Below are positions 40,863 through 49,906 of a stretch of DNA of 64,000 nucleotides, piece by piece. The translations under genes and the position numbers were made by a program. Origin of the DNA: an uncultured Pelagibacteraceae bacterium. GTDB taxonomy: Bacteria; Pseudomonadota; Alphaproteobacteria; Pelagibacterales; Pelagibacteraceae. Each line of letters begins with the position of its first letter. The first letter of the stretch is position 1. The stretch lies in assembly GCA_902547825.1 (NCBI GenBank), contig CACCPE010000004.1:1-64000 (forward strand). The letters run 5' to 3'. Under the pieces are notes generated by a model. It was not told the DNA's origin, did not search any database, and was given only the letters and a program-made list of their open reading frames with translations.

Positions 40863-40939
40863 TACTTTAGAATACTAATTTTATGTCTTACTATTACTTT
40901 ATTTTTTGCATATCTGACTTGAAGAGGATTTAGTTTTGT

Positions 40940-41074
40940 TTATTTACTTAATTTTGAGCACTTTTTAGAGCAATATTTAACCATCGGCCAATTTAATCTC
41001 CATTTTTTTCTCCAGGTAAAAGATTTATTACAAACTGGACAGTTTTTTTTAGGAAGATCAGTTTTTTTTATCAC
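40940..41074 (-). CDS. DUF2256 family protein (GTG start; not in ORF track)
   Basis: VIKKTDLPKKNCPVCNKSFTWRKKWRLNWPMVKYCSKKCSKLSK*; GTGA overlap with the stop of the DUF393 gene. Confidence 0.85.
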   Translation of the reverse strand: MIKKTDLPKKNCPVCNKSFTWRKKWRLNWPMVKYCSKKCSKLSK

Positions 41075-41418
41075 TTAAGGAGATGTTTGTTTTTGATAAA
41101 TAAAAAATAAGCTGCGATTTCATAGAAAATATTTAATATGAAAAACAAAGGTTTAATCTTAAATAGTTTATATAAAAAATTATATTTAGGAACATTTTTC
41201 CAAATTACTAAAAAAGACTCTGCTCCATCAATTACTCTACCATCTTGTATAACATGCATTCTTCTTAAAAGTTCTTTATATGATTTTGCGGTAACTTTCT
41301 GAGCTTCTTCATTATTAGTTACATCTATCCACTCTACACTGTTATCACTATGTTTTTTGTAATGATTGATTTCGGCTCTACAAATATTACATGAATTATT
41401 AAAAAAAACTTTAACCAT
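41071..41418 (-). CDS. DUF393 (DCC family thiol-disulfide oxidoreductase)
   Basis: VKVFFNNSCNICRAEINHYKKH; DGAESFLVIWKNVPKYNFLYKLFKI. Confidence 0.88.
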   Translation of the reverse strand: MVKVFFNNSCNICRAEINHYKKHSDNSVEWIDVTNNEEAQKVTAKSYKELLRRMHVIQDGRVIDGAESFLVIWKNVPKYNFLYKLFKIKPLFFILNIFYEIAAYFLFIKNKHLLK

Positions 41419-42892
41419 TAGTATTTTCTTTTATAAAATTATTAGCTGCTTTAAAAATTCTTGTTTTTCTCTCTTTATTCATTTTTTCAGAAACTCTAAC
41501 CATCATTGCAAGACGTGGATTTTTTAAAAAGAATTTCTTATGTCTGTCTATAAATTTCCAATATAATCCGTCCATTACATCACACCAAGGACCTTTTTTA
41601 AAATGCATCATTTTAAGAAAATAACTAGATCCACAAATATAAGGTTTAGTTGCAAATATTCCGCCATCACTAAATAATCCCATTCCATAAACATTCGGCG
41701 CCATCACCCAGTCAGATGAATCCACAAACATTTCCATAAACCATTTGTAAACTTGTTTAGGATTTATCTCACAAAGATTCATTATATTTGCTAATATCAT
41801 TAATCTTTCGATGTGATGTGACCAACCATAGTTTTTAGCATTATTGATAGCATGATCTAAAGGATCTAAACCGGTATTTCCGTCATACCAAGATTTTTTC
41901 ATTTTTCTTTTATGATTAAAAAAATTAGTGTTATTTAATCTTTGATCGTAGTTTTGGTAAATTCCTCTCATAAACTCTCTCCAACCTATAATCTGTCTAA
42001 TATAACCTTCTAAGGAATTCATAGGTACTTTACTTTCAATCTTTCTTAACTTCTCTATTATCTCTTCTGGGGATATTAAACCTAAGTTTATAAGTGGACT
42101 TAGTGCGCTATGAAAAACAGTATTAGATTTGTCGGTTACAGCATCCTCATAATCCCCAAAAAGCTTTATTCTCTCTTTTAAAAACTCATCTAGCCACTTA
42201 CTTGCATCTTTTCGTGTTGTTGGGAACCAGAATTTGTCAGTATTTCCTGGATGATCTTTAAAATTAGAATTTATAAATTTTTTAAGAGTAATAGTTTCCT
42301 TTGTTTCTTTTACCTTAGAAATTACAGGAACTTTAATAGTATTCGGAAGTTTTTTTCTATTTTCCTCATCGAAACTCCATTTATTTCCTTTCGGAGTTCC
42401 GTTTTTATTCATCAATAAATTCATTTTTGTTCTTACAATTTTATAAAAATTAGCCATGAAAGGCCGTTTATTTTTAGAAAGGTAATCTTTAAATTCCTGT
42501 CTCTCCATTAAAAACATTGGAGATCTGACTTGGTTAATTTTAAGGGAATTTTTTTTTCCTAAATTCAATATTCTTTTTTCAAAAAATTTATCCTCAATTT
42601 CAAAAAAAGTAATTTCTTTAATTTTTTTTTCTTTAATAGTCTTTTCTAATTTTTTTTCGTAGGATAATTTGAAATCTTTATTTACATCTTTATATATTAA
42701 ATTAAAATTTTTTGATTTAAGTTCGTCCTTGAAAGATCTCATTGAAGACAAAAATAATAGTATTTTTAATTTATGGTGTTTTTCAAAAGTGCATAAACCA
42801 TAGTCTTCTGCCATAAAAAAAGTATGGTCTTTATAGTCTGAGAGATATTTTGGATTAAATAGTTGATTTCCTAAAATTATAAAAAGCTTCAT
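41411..42892 (-). CDS. Deoxyribodipyrimidine photolyase-related protein (FeS-BCP/PhrB-like superfamily)
   Basis: MKLFIILGNQLFNPKYL; FHSALSPLINLGLISPEEI; EGYIRQIIGWREFMRGIY; GWSHHIERLMILANIMNL. Confidence 0.9.
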   Translation of the reverse strand: MKLFIILGNQLFNPKYLSDYKDHTFFMAEDYGLCTFEKHHKLKILLFLSSMRSFKDELKSKNFNLIYKDVNKDFKLSYEKKLEKTIKEKKIKEITFFEIEDKFFEKRILNLGKKNSLKINQVRSPMFLMERQEFKDYLSKNKRPFMANFYKIVRTKMNLLMNKNGTPKGNKWSFDEENRKKLPNTIKVPVISKVKETKETITLKKFINSNFKDHPGNTDKFWFPTTRKDASKWLDEFLKERIKLFGDYEDAVTDKSNTVFHSALSPLINLGLISPEEIIEKLRKIESKVPMNSLEGYIRQIIGWREFMRGIYQNYDQRLNNTNFFNHKRKMKKSWYDGNTGLDPLDHAINNAKNYGWSHHIERLMILANIMNLCEINPKQVYKWFMEMFVDSSDWVMAPNVYGMGLFSDGGIFATKPYICGSSYFLKMMHFKKGPWCDVMDGLYWKFIDRHKKFFLKNPRLAMMVRVSEKMNKERKTRIFKAANNFIKENTNG

Positions 42893-42961
42893 AAGTAACA
42901 AAATACATATTTTATTAAGATATTACACGCGTCATTATTTGCATGTAAATTACCCTTAATA

Positions 42962-43687
42962 GTGATATTTTTAATTATGAAAAAAGTAATTTTAGGCGCT
43001 ACTGGATCTATTGGATCTTCCTTGGCTAAAAAACTAGTTGAAAGTGGTGAGCAAGTTCATTTAGTGGGAAGGGATCATTCAAGTTTATCTGAATTAGCAA
43101 AAAATTTAAATTCTACTTATACTGTTTGTGATGTATTAGAAGAAAACTTTTCAGAAAAAATATTAAATGATTTAACAGATGAACCAATTAATGGTTTAGC
43201 TTTTTGCGTAGGATCAATTGATTTAAAACCATTAAAGTTAACAAAAAAAAGTGATTTCATGCAGTCATTCAACTTAAATCTTATTTCAGCCACTGAAGTT
43301 ATTAAATCATTAGCAGATAATTTAAAAAAAAATAAAGGGTCAATAGTTTTATTTTCGACAGTAGCTGTTAAACAAGGTTTCCCTAACCATGCAATTGTTT
43401 CATCTGCAAAAGGAGCATTGGAGGGTTTGACTTTAGCGTTAGCTGCCGAGTTTGCTCCTAACGTTAGAGTTAATTGTATTGCACCAAGCTTGACTAATTC
43501 TAAAATTTCTAACTTTCTTCTTAAAAATGAAAAAGTTGCCGAGGGTATCGCTAAAATGCATCCAATGAAAAGGATTGGCGAAGGCGGAGACTCAGCTTCA
43601 GTGGCAAAATTTTTATTAACCGATGAGAGTTCTTGGATTACAGGTCAAATAGTAGGAGTAGATGGGGGCAGATCATCTGTCGCATAA
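42962..43687 (+). CDS. SDR family oxidoreductase
   Basis: ILGATGSIGSSLAKKLVESG; SSAKGALEGLTLALAAEFAPNVRVNCIAPSLTNS. Confidence 0.88.
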   Translation: MIFLIMKKVILGATGSIGSSLAKKLVESGEQVHLVGRDHSSLSELAKNLNSTYTVCDVLEENFSEKILNDLTDEPINGLAFCVGSIDLKPLKLTKKSDFMQSFNLNLISATEVIKSLADNLKKNKGSIVLFSTVAVKQGFPNHAIVSSAKGALEGLTLALAAEFAPNVRVNCIAPSLTNSKISNFLLKNEKVAEGIAKMHPMKRIGEGGDSASVAKFLLTDESSWITGQIVGVDGGRSSVA

Positions 43688-43718
43688 CATTTTCTGAAAA
43701 TACCTTTAAATTCGTTTT

Positions 43719-44201
43719 ATGAAAAAATTTTACATAGCAATATTCTCTTTATTGTTAAGCACTAACTCGTTTGCTGCAGGAGGTGATGGTGGAGGTTCTT
43801 CTGAAGCCTCATTGTATGATGATGCTGTAAAATTAGTAAAACGTGCTGGAAAATTGGAAAAAAAAGAAAAACCAGATAGAGCAAAAAAGCTTTACTCACA
43901 AGCGTTTACAAAATTAGAAAAAGCTCTAAAAAAAGATAAAAAAAATCCAGATATTCTTAACTATATGGGCTTTACATCAAGAAAAACTGGGAACTTTGAA
44001 ATTGCAGAGAGGTTTTATCTTCAAGGCCTAAGTATAAATCCTAATCATAACGGAATTAATGAGTATTTAGGTGAGTTATATGTTCAAACAAATCGTATAG
44101 ATAAAGCTAACGAACGATTGGAAGTTTTAAAAAATTGTAATTGTAAAGAGTTTGGAGAACTTGAGTTAATAATAAAAACTCGAGGTACTAAGGTTTACTA
44201 A
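43719..44201 (+). CDS. Secreted TPR-repeat protein
   Basis: Signal peptide; NPDILNYMGFTSRKTGNFEIAERFYLQGLSINPNHNGINEYLGELYVQTN. Confidence 0.8.
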   Translation: MKKFYIAIFSLLLSTNSFAAGGDGGGSSEASLYDDAVKLVKRAGKLEKKEKPDRAKKLYSQAFTKLEKALKKDKKNPDILNYMGFTSRKTGNFEIAERFYLQGLSINPNHNGINEYLGELYVQTNRIDKANERLEVLKNCNCKEFGELELIIKTRGTKVY

Positions 44202-44575
44202 GACAAATCTACAGCAAATTTTTTAAGCTTCTCGATTGGAATAAGTTCTAAAGTTTTAATATTAGTTTTTTTTAAATAAACTAAACAAGCTGCATCTTCC
44301 TCAATCGCTCTCGCATACCAAGTTGCGCAAACACACCAACAATCACCATCCTTTAAACCTGGAAATCCGAATTCAGGATGTGGAGTAATTAAATCATTAC
44401 CTACCTTTTTTGACCAAATTAGAAATTTATCTGTCACTTTTGCGCAAACTGTATGAACTCCTCTATCATTTTTATCTGTATTACAACATCCATCTCTAAA
44501 CCATCCGGTTAATGGATCATTTGAGCATGGCTCTAAAGGTTCACCAAAAACATTTTTTTGAATTTCATCACTCAT
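44198..44575 (-). CDS. DUF2237 family protein
   Basis: NVFGEPLEPCSNDPLTGWFRDGCCNTDKNDRGVHTVCAKVTDKFL..GLKDGDCWCVCATWYARA. Confidence 0.9.
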   Translation of the reverse strand: MSDEIQKNVFGEPLEPCSNDPLTGWFRDGCCNTDKNDRGVHTVCAKVTDKFLIWSKKVGNDLITPHPEFGFPGLKDGDCWCVCATWYARAIEEDAACLVYLKKTNIKTLELIPIEKLKKFAVDLS

Positions 44576-45180
44576 CTTGAAAAAACATTGGCAATTTTAC
44601 TATCAATTTCTAAATTAAATGAAAAAGACCTTCTCTCTCCAGTTGATTTAAATGGATAAGCTGTATGCATTAAATAATGTGGGAAAAGAATTACATCTCC
44701 TACTTTAGGTTGATGATTATAAATACTATCGCTCAAAAACATCTTATTTCCATTAACAAAATCTATTGTTCCATCGATTTTAGATTTTTTTTTATTTTTT
44801 GGGTAAAATTTTGGGATCTTTAAATAACCCACACCAGATATATGTCCGTCATGATAATGTATCGGATTATATTCATGATTAAATTGTCTAACTATCCAAA
44901 AATTTTTTATTGAAATTTTTTTTACTTTTTTTCCTAAAGTTCGAAAAACATATTTATCAACTTCATTAAATATTACTTTTTCTAGATTTTTTGATATAAA
45001 AGATTTTGGTAACTGAAATTCTTGTTTTACCTGTCCAACTAACTTTTTTGAATAATCTAACCTTTTTAATAAATTCTTTTTACTTAAAATTTTATCAACT
45101 TCATTATTAATTTTTTTTATTAACTTTGTTGAAAATCTTAATTTAGCTATTTTAGGACCAAACGGACTAATTACTTTCAT
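44572..45180 (-). CDS. Putative 2OG-Fe(II) oxygenase
   Basis: NPIHYHDGHISGVGYLKIPKF; KVGDVILFPHYLMHTAYPFKSTGERRSFSFNLEI (HxD...H and R). Confidence 0.8.
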   Translation of the reverse strand: MKVISPFGPKIAKLRFSTKLIKKINNEVDKILSKKNLLKRLDYSKKLVGQVKQEFQLPKSFISKNLEKVIFNEVDKYVFRTLGKKVKKISIKNFWIVRQFNHEYNPIHYHDGHISGVGYLKIPKFYPKNKKKSKIDGTIDFVNGNKMFLSDSIYNHQPKVGDVILFPHYLMHTAYPFKSTGERRSFSFNLEIDSKIANVFSR

Positions 45181-45182
45181 AG

Positions 45183-45650
45183 TTATAGTTTTGTTGGATT
45201 CGGTTGTCCTTTATAAACTTTTTCAGGATCAAATTTTTTTTCTTTTTCTTTAAATTCTAATTTTATTTCTTCAGAATTTTCAATTTTTCCTAAAGGTATT
45301 GATCTATAAAAGCATGATTTGTATCCTACATGACAGCTTGATCCGTTTCCTATATCTACTGACATCCACAATGCATCCTGATCATCATCTATTCTTAAAT
45401 CAATGACCTTTTGTACAAAACCACTTGTATTTCCTTTATGCCAAATATCTTTCCTGGATCTACTCCAATAATGAGCTTCTTTTGTTTCTATTGTTTTTTT
45501 TAATGCCTCTTCATTCATGTAACCATGCATTAAAAGCTCTCCAGAGCTACTGTCAGAAGTTGTTACTGGAATAAGTCCATCTTTATCAAATTTAGGAGAT
45601 AGAAATTTTCCCTCTTCTACCTCAAATACACTCTCTCTTTTTTTAAACAT
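45183..45650 (-). CDS. hisI: Phosphoribosyl-AMP cyclohydrolase
   Basis: LMHGYMNEEALKKTIETKEAHYWSRSRKDIWHKGNTSGFVQKV; SSCHVGYKSCFYRSI; ATG at 45650 preferred. Confidence 0.92.
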   Translation of the reverse strand: MFKKRESVFEVEEGKFLSPKFDKDGLIPVTTSDSSSGELLMHGYMNEEALKKTIETKEAHYWSRSRKDIWHKGNTSGFVQKVIDLRIDDDQDALWMSVDIGNGSSCHVGYKSCFYRSIPLGKIENSEEIKLEFKEKEKKFDPEKVYKGQPNPTKL

Positions 45651-45724
45651 GATCGTAAAATAATGAAAAAAAGGCAAAATAGCAATTTGCATTAATCAAA
45701 TATGTCCTATAAAACCTTCGAACA

Positions 45725-46333
45725 ATGAAATTAGTTAAAGACATCGATAAAAATTCCTTAAAAAAGTCAGAAGTTTCTGACAAGCAGGCTGAAGAGGCTT
45801 TTAAAACAATTTTAAAATGGATCGGGGAAGATCCAAATAGAGAGGGCTTAATTGAGACACCTAAAAGGGTTATTAAAGCTTTTAAAGAATATTTTAAAGG
45901 GTATCATCAAGACGCTGAAGCAGATTTATCTAAAACTTTTGGTGACGTTGAAGGCTATGACGATATGGTTGTTGAAAAAAATATTACTCTTGAAAGTCAT
46001 TGTGAACATCATATGGCACCAATTATTGGGGTTGCTCACGTTGCTTACATTCCAAACAAAAAAGTTGTGGGGTTAAGTAAATTAGCTAGAACAGTAGAAG
46101 TCTTTTCAAAAAGACTACAAACCCAAGAGAGACTTACAATGCAAGTAGCAAAAACTTTAATGAAAACACTTGACGCAAAAGGCGTTGCGGTAACTGTTGA
46201 TGCAGCGCACCAATGTATGACAATGAGGGGGATCAAAAAGGAAAAAGCTACTACAGTAACTAACTATTTTTTAGGTTCTTTCAGAGAAGATTTAAGTATA
46301 CAAAATAGGTACTTAAGATACATTGCTAAATAG
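45725..46333 (+). CDS. folE: GTP cyclohydrolase I
   Basis: NREGLIETPKRVIKAFKEYFKGY; LESHCEHHMAPIIGVAHVAYIPNKKVVGLSKLAR. Confidence 0.95.
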   Translation: MKLVKDIDKNSLKKSEVSDKQAEEAFKTILKWIGEDPNREGLIETPKRVIKAFKEYFKGYHQDAEADLSKTFGDVEGYDDMVVEKNITLESHCEHHMAPIIGVAHVAYIPNKKVVGLSKLARTVEVFSKRLQTQERLTMQVAKTLMKTLDAKGVAVTVDAAHQCMTMRGIKKEKATTVTNYFLGSFREDLSIQNRYLRYIAK

Positions 46334-47335
46334 ATGTCTGAAAAATTTAAAGCAATAGTAATAGATAATCAAAACGAAAAATTTACAAGAGAAATTAAAG
46401 AAATTGATACAAGTCATCTTAAAGACGGAAACGTTTTAGTAAAAATAGATTATTCAAGTTTAAATTTCAAAGATGCCATGATTTTGAAAGACGGTGGGAG
46501 AATAGTAAGAAAATTTCCATTTGTGCCAGGAATTGATTTTTCAGGTACTATAGTTGAAAGTCAAGATGATAAATTTAAAAAAGATGATAAAGTAATTTTA
46601 ACTGGGTTTAGAGTTGGAGAAGCTTACTTTGGCGGTTTCGCTCAGTATGCAAAAGTTGACGCTAATTTTTTAATTAAAATACCAAAAAATTTAGATACCC
46701 ATAAGTCTATGATGCTAGGTACAGCTGGCTTTACGGCTCTTCTATGTTCTTTTGCGGTTAAAGCCAAAGAGGAATTATTGTTAGGTGAAAAAATAAAAGA
46801 TGTTTTGGTAACTGGTGCTACAGGAGGTGTTGGAAGTATTGCCATAATGATCTTATCTAAAATGGGATATGATGTTCACGCTGTAACAGGAAAAAAAGAT
46901 AAAAACGACTATCTAAAAGATTTAGGTGCAAAAAACATTATAGATAGAAAAGAATTCGAGGGAGAAAGTAAGCTTCTTGAAAAAGGAGTTTGGGACGGAG
47001 TAGTTGATACTGTGGGAGGCGCTTCTTTAACAAAAATATTAGCTCAAACCAAACCAGGTGGAATTGTGGCCTTACCAGGAAATGCAGGAGGAATTAAGAT
47101 AAATACAAATTGCATGCCTTTTGTTATCAGAGGTGTTAAACTCTGGGGCATCGACTCATCTGGATCTTCAATAAAAAGACGTGAGTTTGTTTGGAATGAA
47201 GCTGCAAAATTAATTGACTTTTCAAAAGTAAATTCATTTACAAAAGAGCTTTCTTTTACGGAGCTTTTAGATGTTTATCCAAAGCTTCTTAAAGGCGAGT
47301 TATTTGGAAGAACTATAGTAAATCCAAATAAATAA
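46334..47335 (+). CDS. acuI: MDR-family acrylyl-CoA reductase (AcuI/YhdH-like)
   Basis: SSLNFKDAMILKDGGRIVRKFPFVPGIDFSGTIVES; VLVTGATGGVGSIAIMILSKMGY. Confidence 0.85.
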   Translation: MSEKFKAIVIDNQNEKFTREIKEIDTSHLKDGNVLVKIDYSSLNFKDAMILKDGGRIVRKFPFVPGIDFSGTIVESQDDKFKKDDKVILTGFRVGEAYFGGFAQYAKVDANFLIKIPKNLDTHKSMMLGTAGFTALLCSFAVKAKEELLLGEKIKDVLVTGATGGVGSIAIMILSKMGYDVHAVTGKKDKNDYLKDLGAKNIIDRKEFEGESKLLEKGVWDGVVDTVGGASLTKILAQTKPGGIVALPGNAGGIKINTNCMPFVIRGVKLWGIDSSGSSIKRREFVWNEAAKLIDFSKVNSFTKELSFTELLDVYPKLLKGELFGRTIVNPNK

Positions 47336-47353
47336 ACTATAATCATTTAAATA

Positions 47354-48244
47354 ATGGATTGGGATAAATTAAAAATTTTTCATACTGTTGCTGAGGCATC
47401 GAGTTTCACCAAAGCATCAACTATCTTAAATTTAAGCCAATCAGCAATTAGCCGCCAAATTCAAGGTTTAGAGACCGATTTAAAGGTCCAATTATTTGAA
47501 CGTCATGCTAGAGGTTTAGTTCTTACTGAAAATGGCGAATATCTCTTTAAATCAGCTCATGAAATTATTTCAAAGCTAAAAGATGTTGAGTCAAATTTAA
47601 GTGGTCAAAAAGATAAGATAAACGGAAAATTAGTTGTTACTACTGTCGTAAGTTTTGGAACTACATGGTTAACTCCTCGAATAAAAGAATTCATGGATCT
47701 TCATCCTGATATAGAAATAGAGCTAATTTTTAATGATGTAGAACTTGATTTAGCAACTCGTCAAGCTGACGTCGCAATTAGGATGAGAAGACCAAAACAA
47801 TTAAATTTGATACAAAAAAAATTTGTAGATTTTAATTATCATATTTATGGTTCAAATGAATATTTAGAAAAAAATGGGTATCCAAAAACCCTAAAAGATT
47901 TAGATAAACATAAATTTATAACTTATGGTAAGGGAGCTCCATCTCCAGTTTATAATCCCGATTGGGTTTTAAAAATAGGTGCAAAAGATGGAAAAAAAAG
48001 AAAATCTGTGATGAAAGTAAACAGTGTTTACGGGCTGTTATTAGCTGTTCAAAGTGGAGTTGGTTTAGCTGCGCTTCCAGATTATATTACTCATAATATT
48101 AGTGGCATCACTAAAATTTTACCAACCGAACCAGGTAAGCCAACGGAAACTCATTTTGTATATCCTGCATCATTAAAAAATAATGCAAGACTTATAGCTT
48201 TTAGAAATTTTTTATTTAGCAAAGTAAACGAATGGAAATTTTAA
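47354..48244 (+). CDS. LysR family transcriptional regulator
   Basis: MDWDKLKIFHTVAEASSFTKASTILNLSQSAISRQIQGLETDLKVQLFERHARGLVLTENG. Confidence 0.93.
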   Translation: MDWDKLKIFHTVAEASSFTKASTILNLSQSAISRQIQGLETDLKVQLFERHARGLVLTENGEYLFKSAHEIISKLKDVESNLSGQKDKINGKLVVTTVVSFGTTWLTPRIKEFMDLHPDIEIELIFNDVELDLATRQADVAIRMRRPKQLNLIQKKFVDFNYHIYGSNEYLEKNGYPKTLKDLDKHKFITYGKGAPSPVYNPDWVLKIGAKDGKKRKSVMKVNSVYGLLLAVQSGVGLAALPDYITHNISGITKILPTEPGKPTETHFVYPASLKNNARLIAFRNFLFSKVNEWKF

Positions 48245-49350
48245 TCTCATTTATAATACCCTTTATAATACTACTTACAGTTGTAGTATTTATTCATGAA
48301 TATGGCCACTATTACTATGCTAAGAAGTTCGGAGTAGGTGTCACAGATTTTTCTATAGGATTTGGTAAAGAAATATTTGGTTTTAATGATAAATCTGGAA
48401 CAAGATGGAAATTTTGCGCAATTCCTCTTGGCGGATATGTAAAATTTTTTGGCGATAGAAATGTTTTTAGCCAAGCAGAGCAAGAAGAATTATTAAAAAA
48501 ATATAGCAAAGAAGATCAAGAAAAATTATTTGTTGTTAAACCTTTATATCAAAGATCTATAATAGTTGCGGCTGGACCTTTTGCAAACTTCTTGTTAGCC
48601 ATAATTATTTTTGCATTCATTTACATGTTTGCCGGAAAAGATTTTACTCCTGCCCAAATACAAGAGGTTCAGATTGAAAGTCCTGCAGAAGAGGCAGGCA
48701 TTAAGTCAGGAGACATTATCAAGTCTATAAACGGTAAAGATGTAAATAGCATTATGGAAGTTTCCGCTTTCATTAATTCGTCTTCATCAGAGATAATTGA
48801 TATCGGCATATTAAGAAATGACAGTGAAATTACATTTTCTGTAAAACCTGAGGTAATTAAAGGTGAGGACTCTTTAGGTAATAAAGCAAATAAAAAGATT
48901 ATCGGTATAAAAATAGCTCCTTTAAATGATGAAATTAATAGAGAAAGATTAGGCCCAGCAACTGCTTTGCTTTATGCGTTTAAAGAGACTTGGTTTGTAA
49001 TTGATGCTTCTTGGAATTTTATTATTTCAATGTTTAAGGGTACCGGAGATACTACTCAATTAGGCGGTCCTATAAAAATAGCTAAAATCACCGGTCAAGT
49101 TGCAAAACTAGGCTTTATTGCCTTTCTAAGCATTATGGCTTACATATCGATCAGCTTGGGCTTTATTAATTTGTTGCCTATTCCTATGTTAGATGGCGGA
49201 CACTTAATGTTTTATGCTTTTGAAAAGATTTTAGGCAGACCTTTAACTCAAAGGACTCAGGAGGGATTTTTTCGAATCGGTCTTTTTTTACTTCTTTCTT
49301 TGATGTTTTTTACAACATTTAATGATTTAAGAGATTTAGGCTTATTTTAA
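48232..49350 (+). CDS. rseP: RseP-like site-2 metalloprotease
   Basis: VVFIHEYGHYYYAKKFGVGVTDFSIGFG (HExxH); PDZ; GFINLLPIPMLDGGHLMFYAFE. Confidence 0.92.
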   Translation: MEILISFIIPFIILLTVVVFIHEYGHYYYAKKFGVGVTDFSIGFGKEIFGFNDKSGTRWKFCAIPLGGYVKFFGDRNVFSQAEQEELLKKYSKEDQEKLFVVKPLYQRSIIVAAGPFANFLLAIIIFAFIYMFAGKDFTPAQIQEVQIESPAEEAGIKSGDIIKSINGKDVNSIMEVSAFINSSSSEIIDIGILRNDSEITFSVKPEVIKGEDSLGNKANKKIIGIKIAPLNDEINRERLGPATALLYAFKETWFVIDASWNFIISMFKGTGDTTQLGGPIKIAKITGQVAKLGFIAFLSIMAYISISLGFINLLPIPMLDGGHLMFYAFEKILGRPLTQRTQEGFFRIGLFLLLSLMFFTTFNDLRDLGLF

Positions 49351-49397
49351 GCCATTTTTTTATTAAAAAAAGTCAATAAATTCAATGATTTTTAAGC

Positions 49398-49413
49398 ACA
49401 CAATATATTGTGT
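49398..49413. promoter_or_regulatory. 16-bp perfect palindrome upstream of the HU-type gene
   Basis: acacaatatattgtgt, in the 142-bp intergenic region. Confidence 0.45.
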
Positions 49414-49492
49414 TGATATTTACGTGAAACACCAAAAAAATGTTGATTTTATTGGATTTTTATAGAGATTAACAAATAACTAAGGGGCATAA

Positions 49493-49768
49493 ATGAATAA
49501 AAAACAACTAGTAGCAAAAATATCGTCCACACTGGGTCAGAGTAAGGCAGATGCTGAGAGAACTTTTGACTCAATAACGACTATTATTTTAGATGCTTTG
49601 AAGAATGATGACACAGTAAAAATAGCTGGTTTTGGTACTTATAAAGTAGCAAAAAGAAAAGCTAGGGTAGGAAGAAACCCTCGAACTGGTGAATCCATTC
49701 AAATTGCTGCATCTCAAAAAGTTAAGTTTTTACCTGCCAAAAGCTTAAAAGAAATGTTTAATCGTTAA
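49493..49768 (+). CDS. hup: HU family DNA-binding protein
   Basis: MNKKQLVAKISSTLGQSKADAERTFDSI; KIAGFGTYKVAKRKARVGRNPRTGESIQI. Confidence 0.94.
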   Translation: MNKKQLVAKISSTLGQSKADAERTFDSITTIILDALKNDDTVKIAGFGTYKVAKRKARVGRNPRTGESIQIAASQKVKFLPAKSLKEMFNR

Positions 49769-49777
49769 ACGTTTTAT

Positions 49778-49812
49778 TTAGCCCTTATTTAAAAATATCA
49801 AATAAGGGCTAA
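49778..49812 (+). terminator. Hairpin after hup, likely terminator
   Basis: ttagcccttattt / aaataagggctaa, 13-bp stem; only a weak downstream U-tract. Confidence 0.6.
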
Positions 49813-49906
49813 ACTACTTGCAAAAACTGCATAGCTCAAATTAAGTTAATTCAATTCTTTTCCAATTTTATTAATCCTATAAACCTTGATCAACAAGGGA
49901 GTTATT

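Noticed and set aside
27352-43687. Reading the stress island as a mobile genomic island or defence system
   Set aside because: No integrase, transposase, tRNA boundary, direct repeats or nuclease/helicase defence genes seen; composition similar to flanks.
45852-46076. 74-aa plus ORF inside folE
   Set aside because: Out-of-frame shadow ORF within a confident folE.
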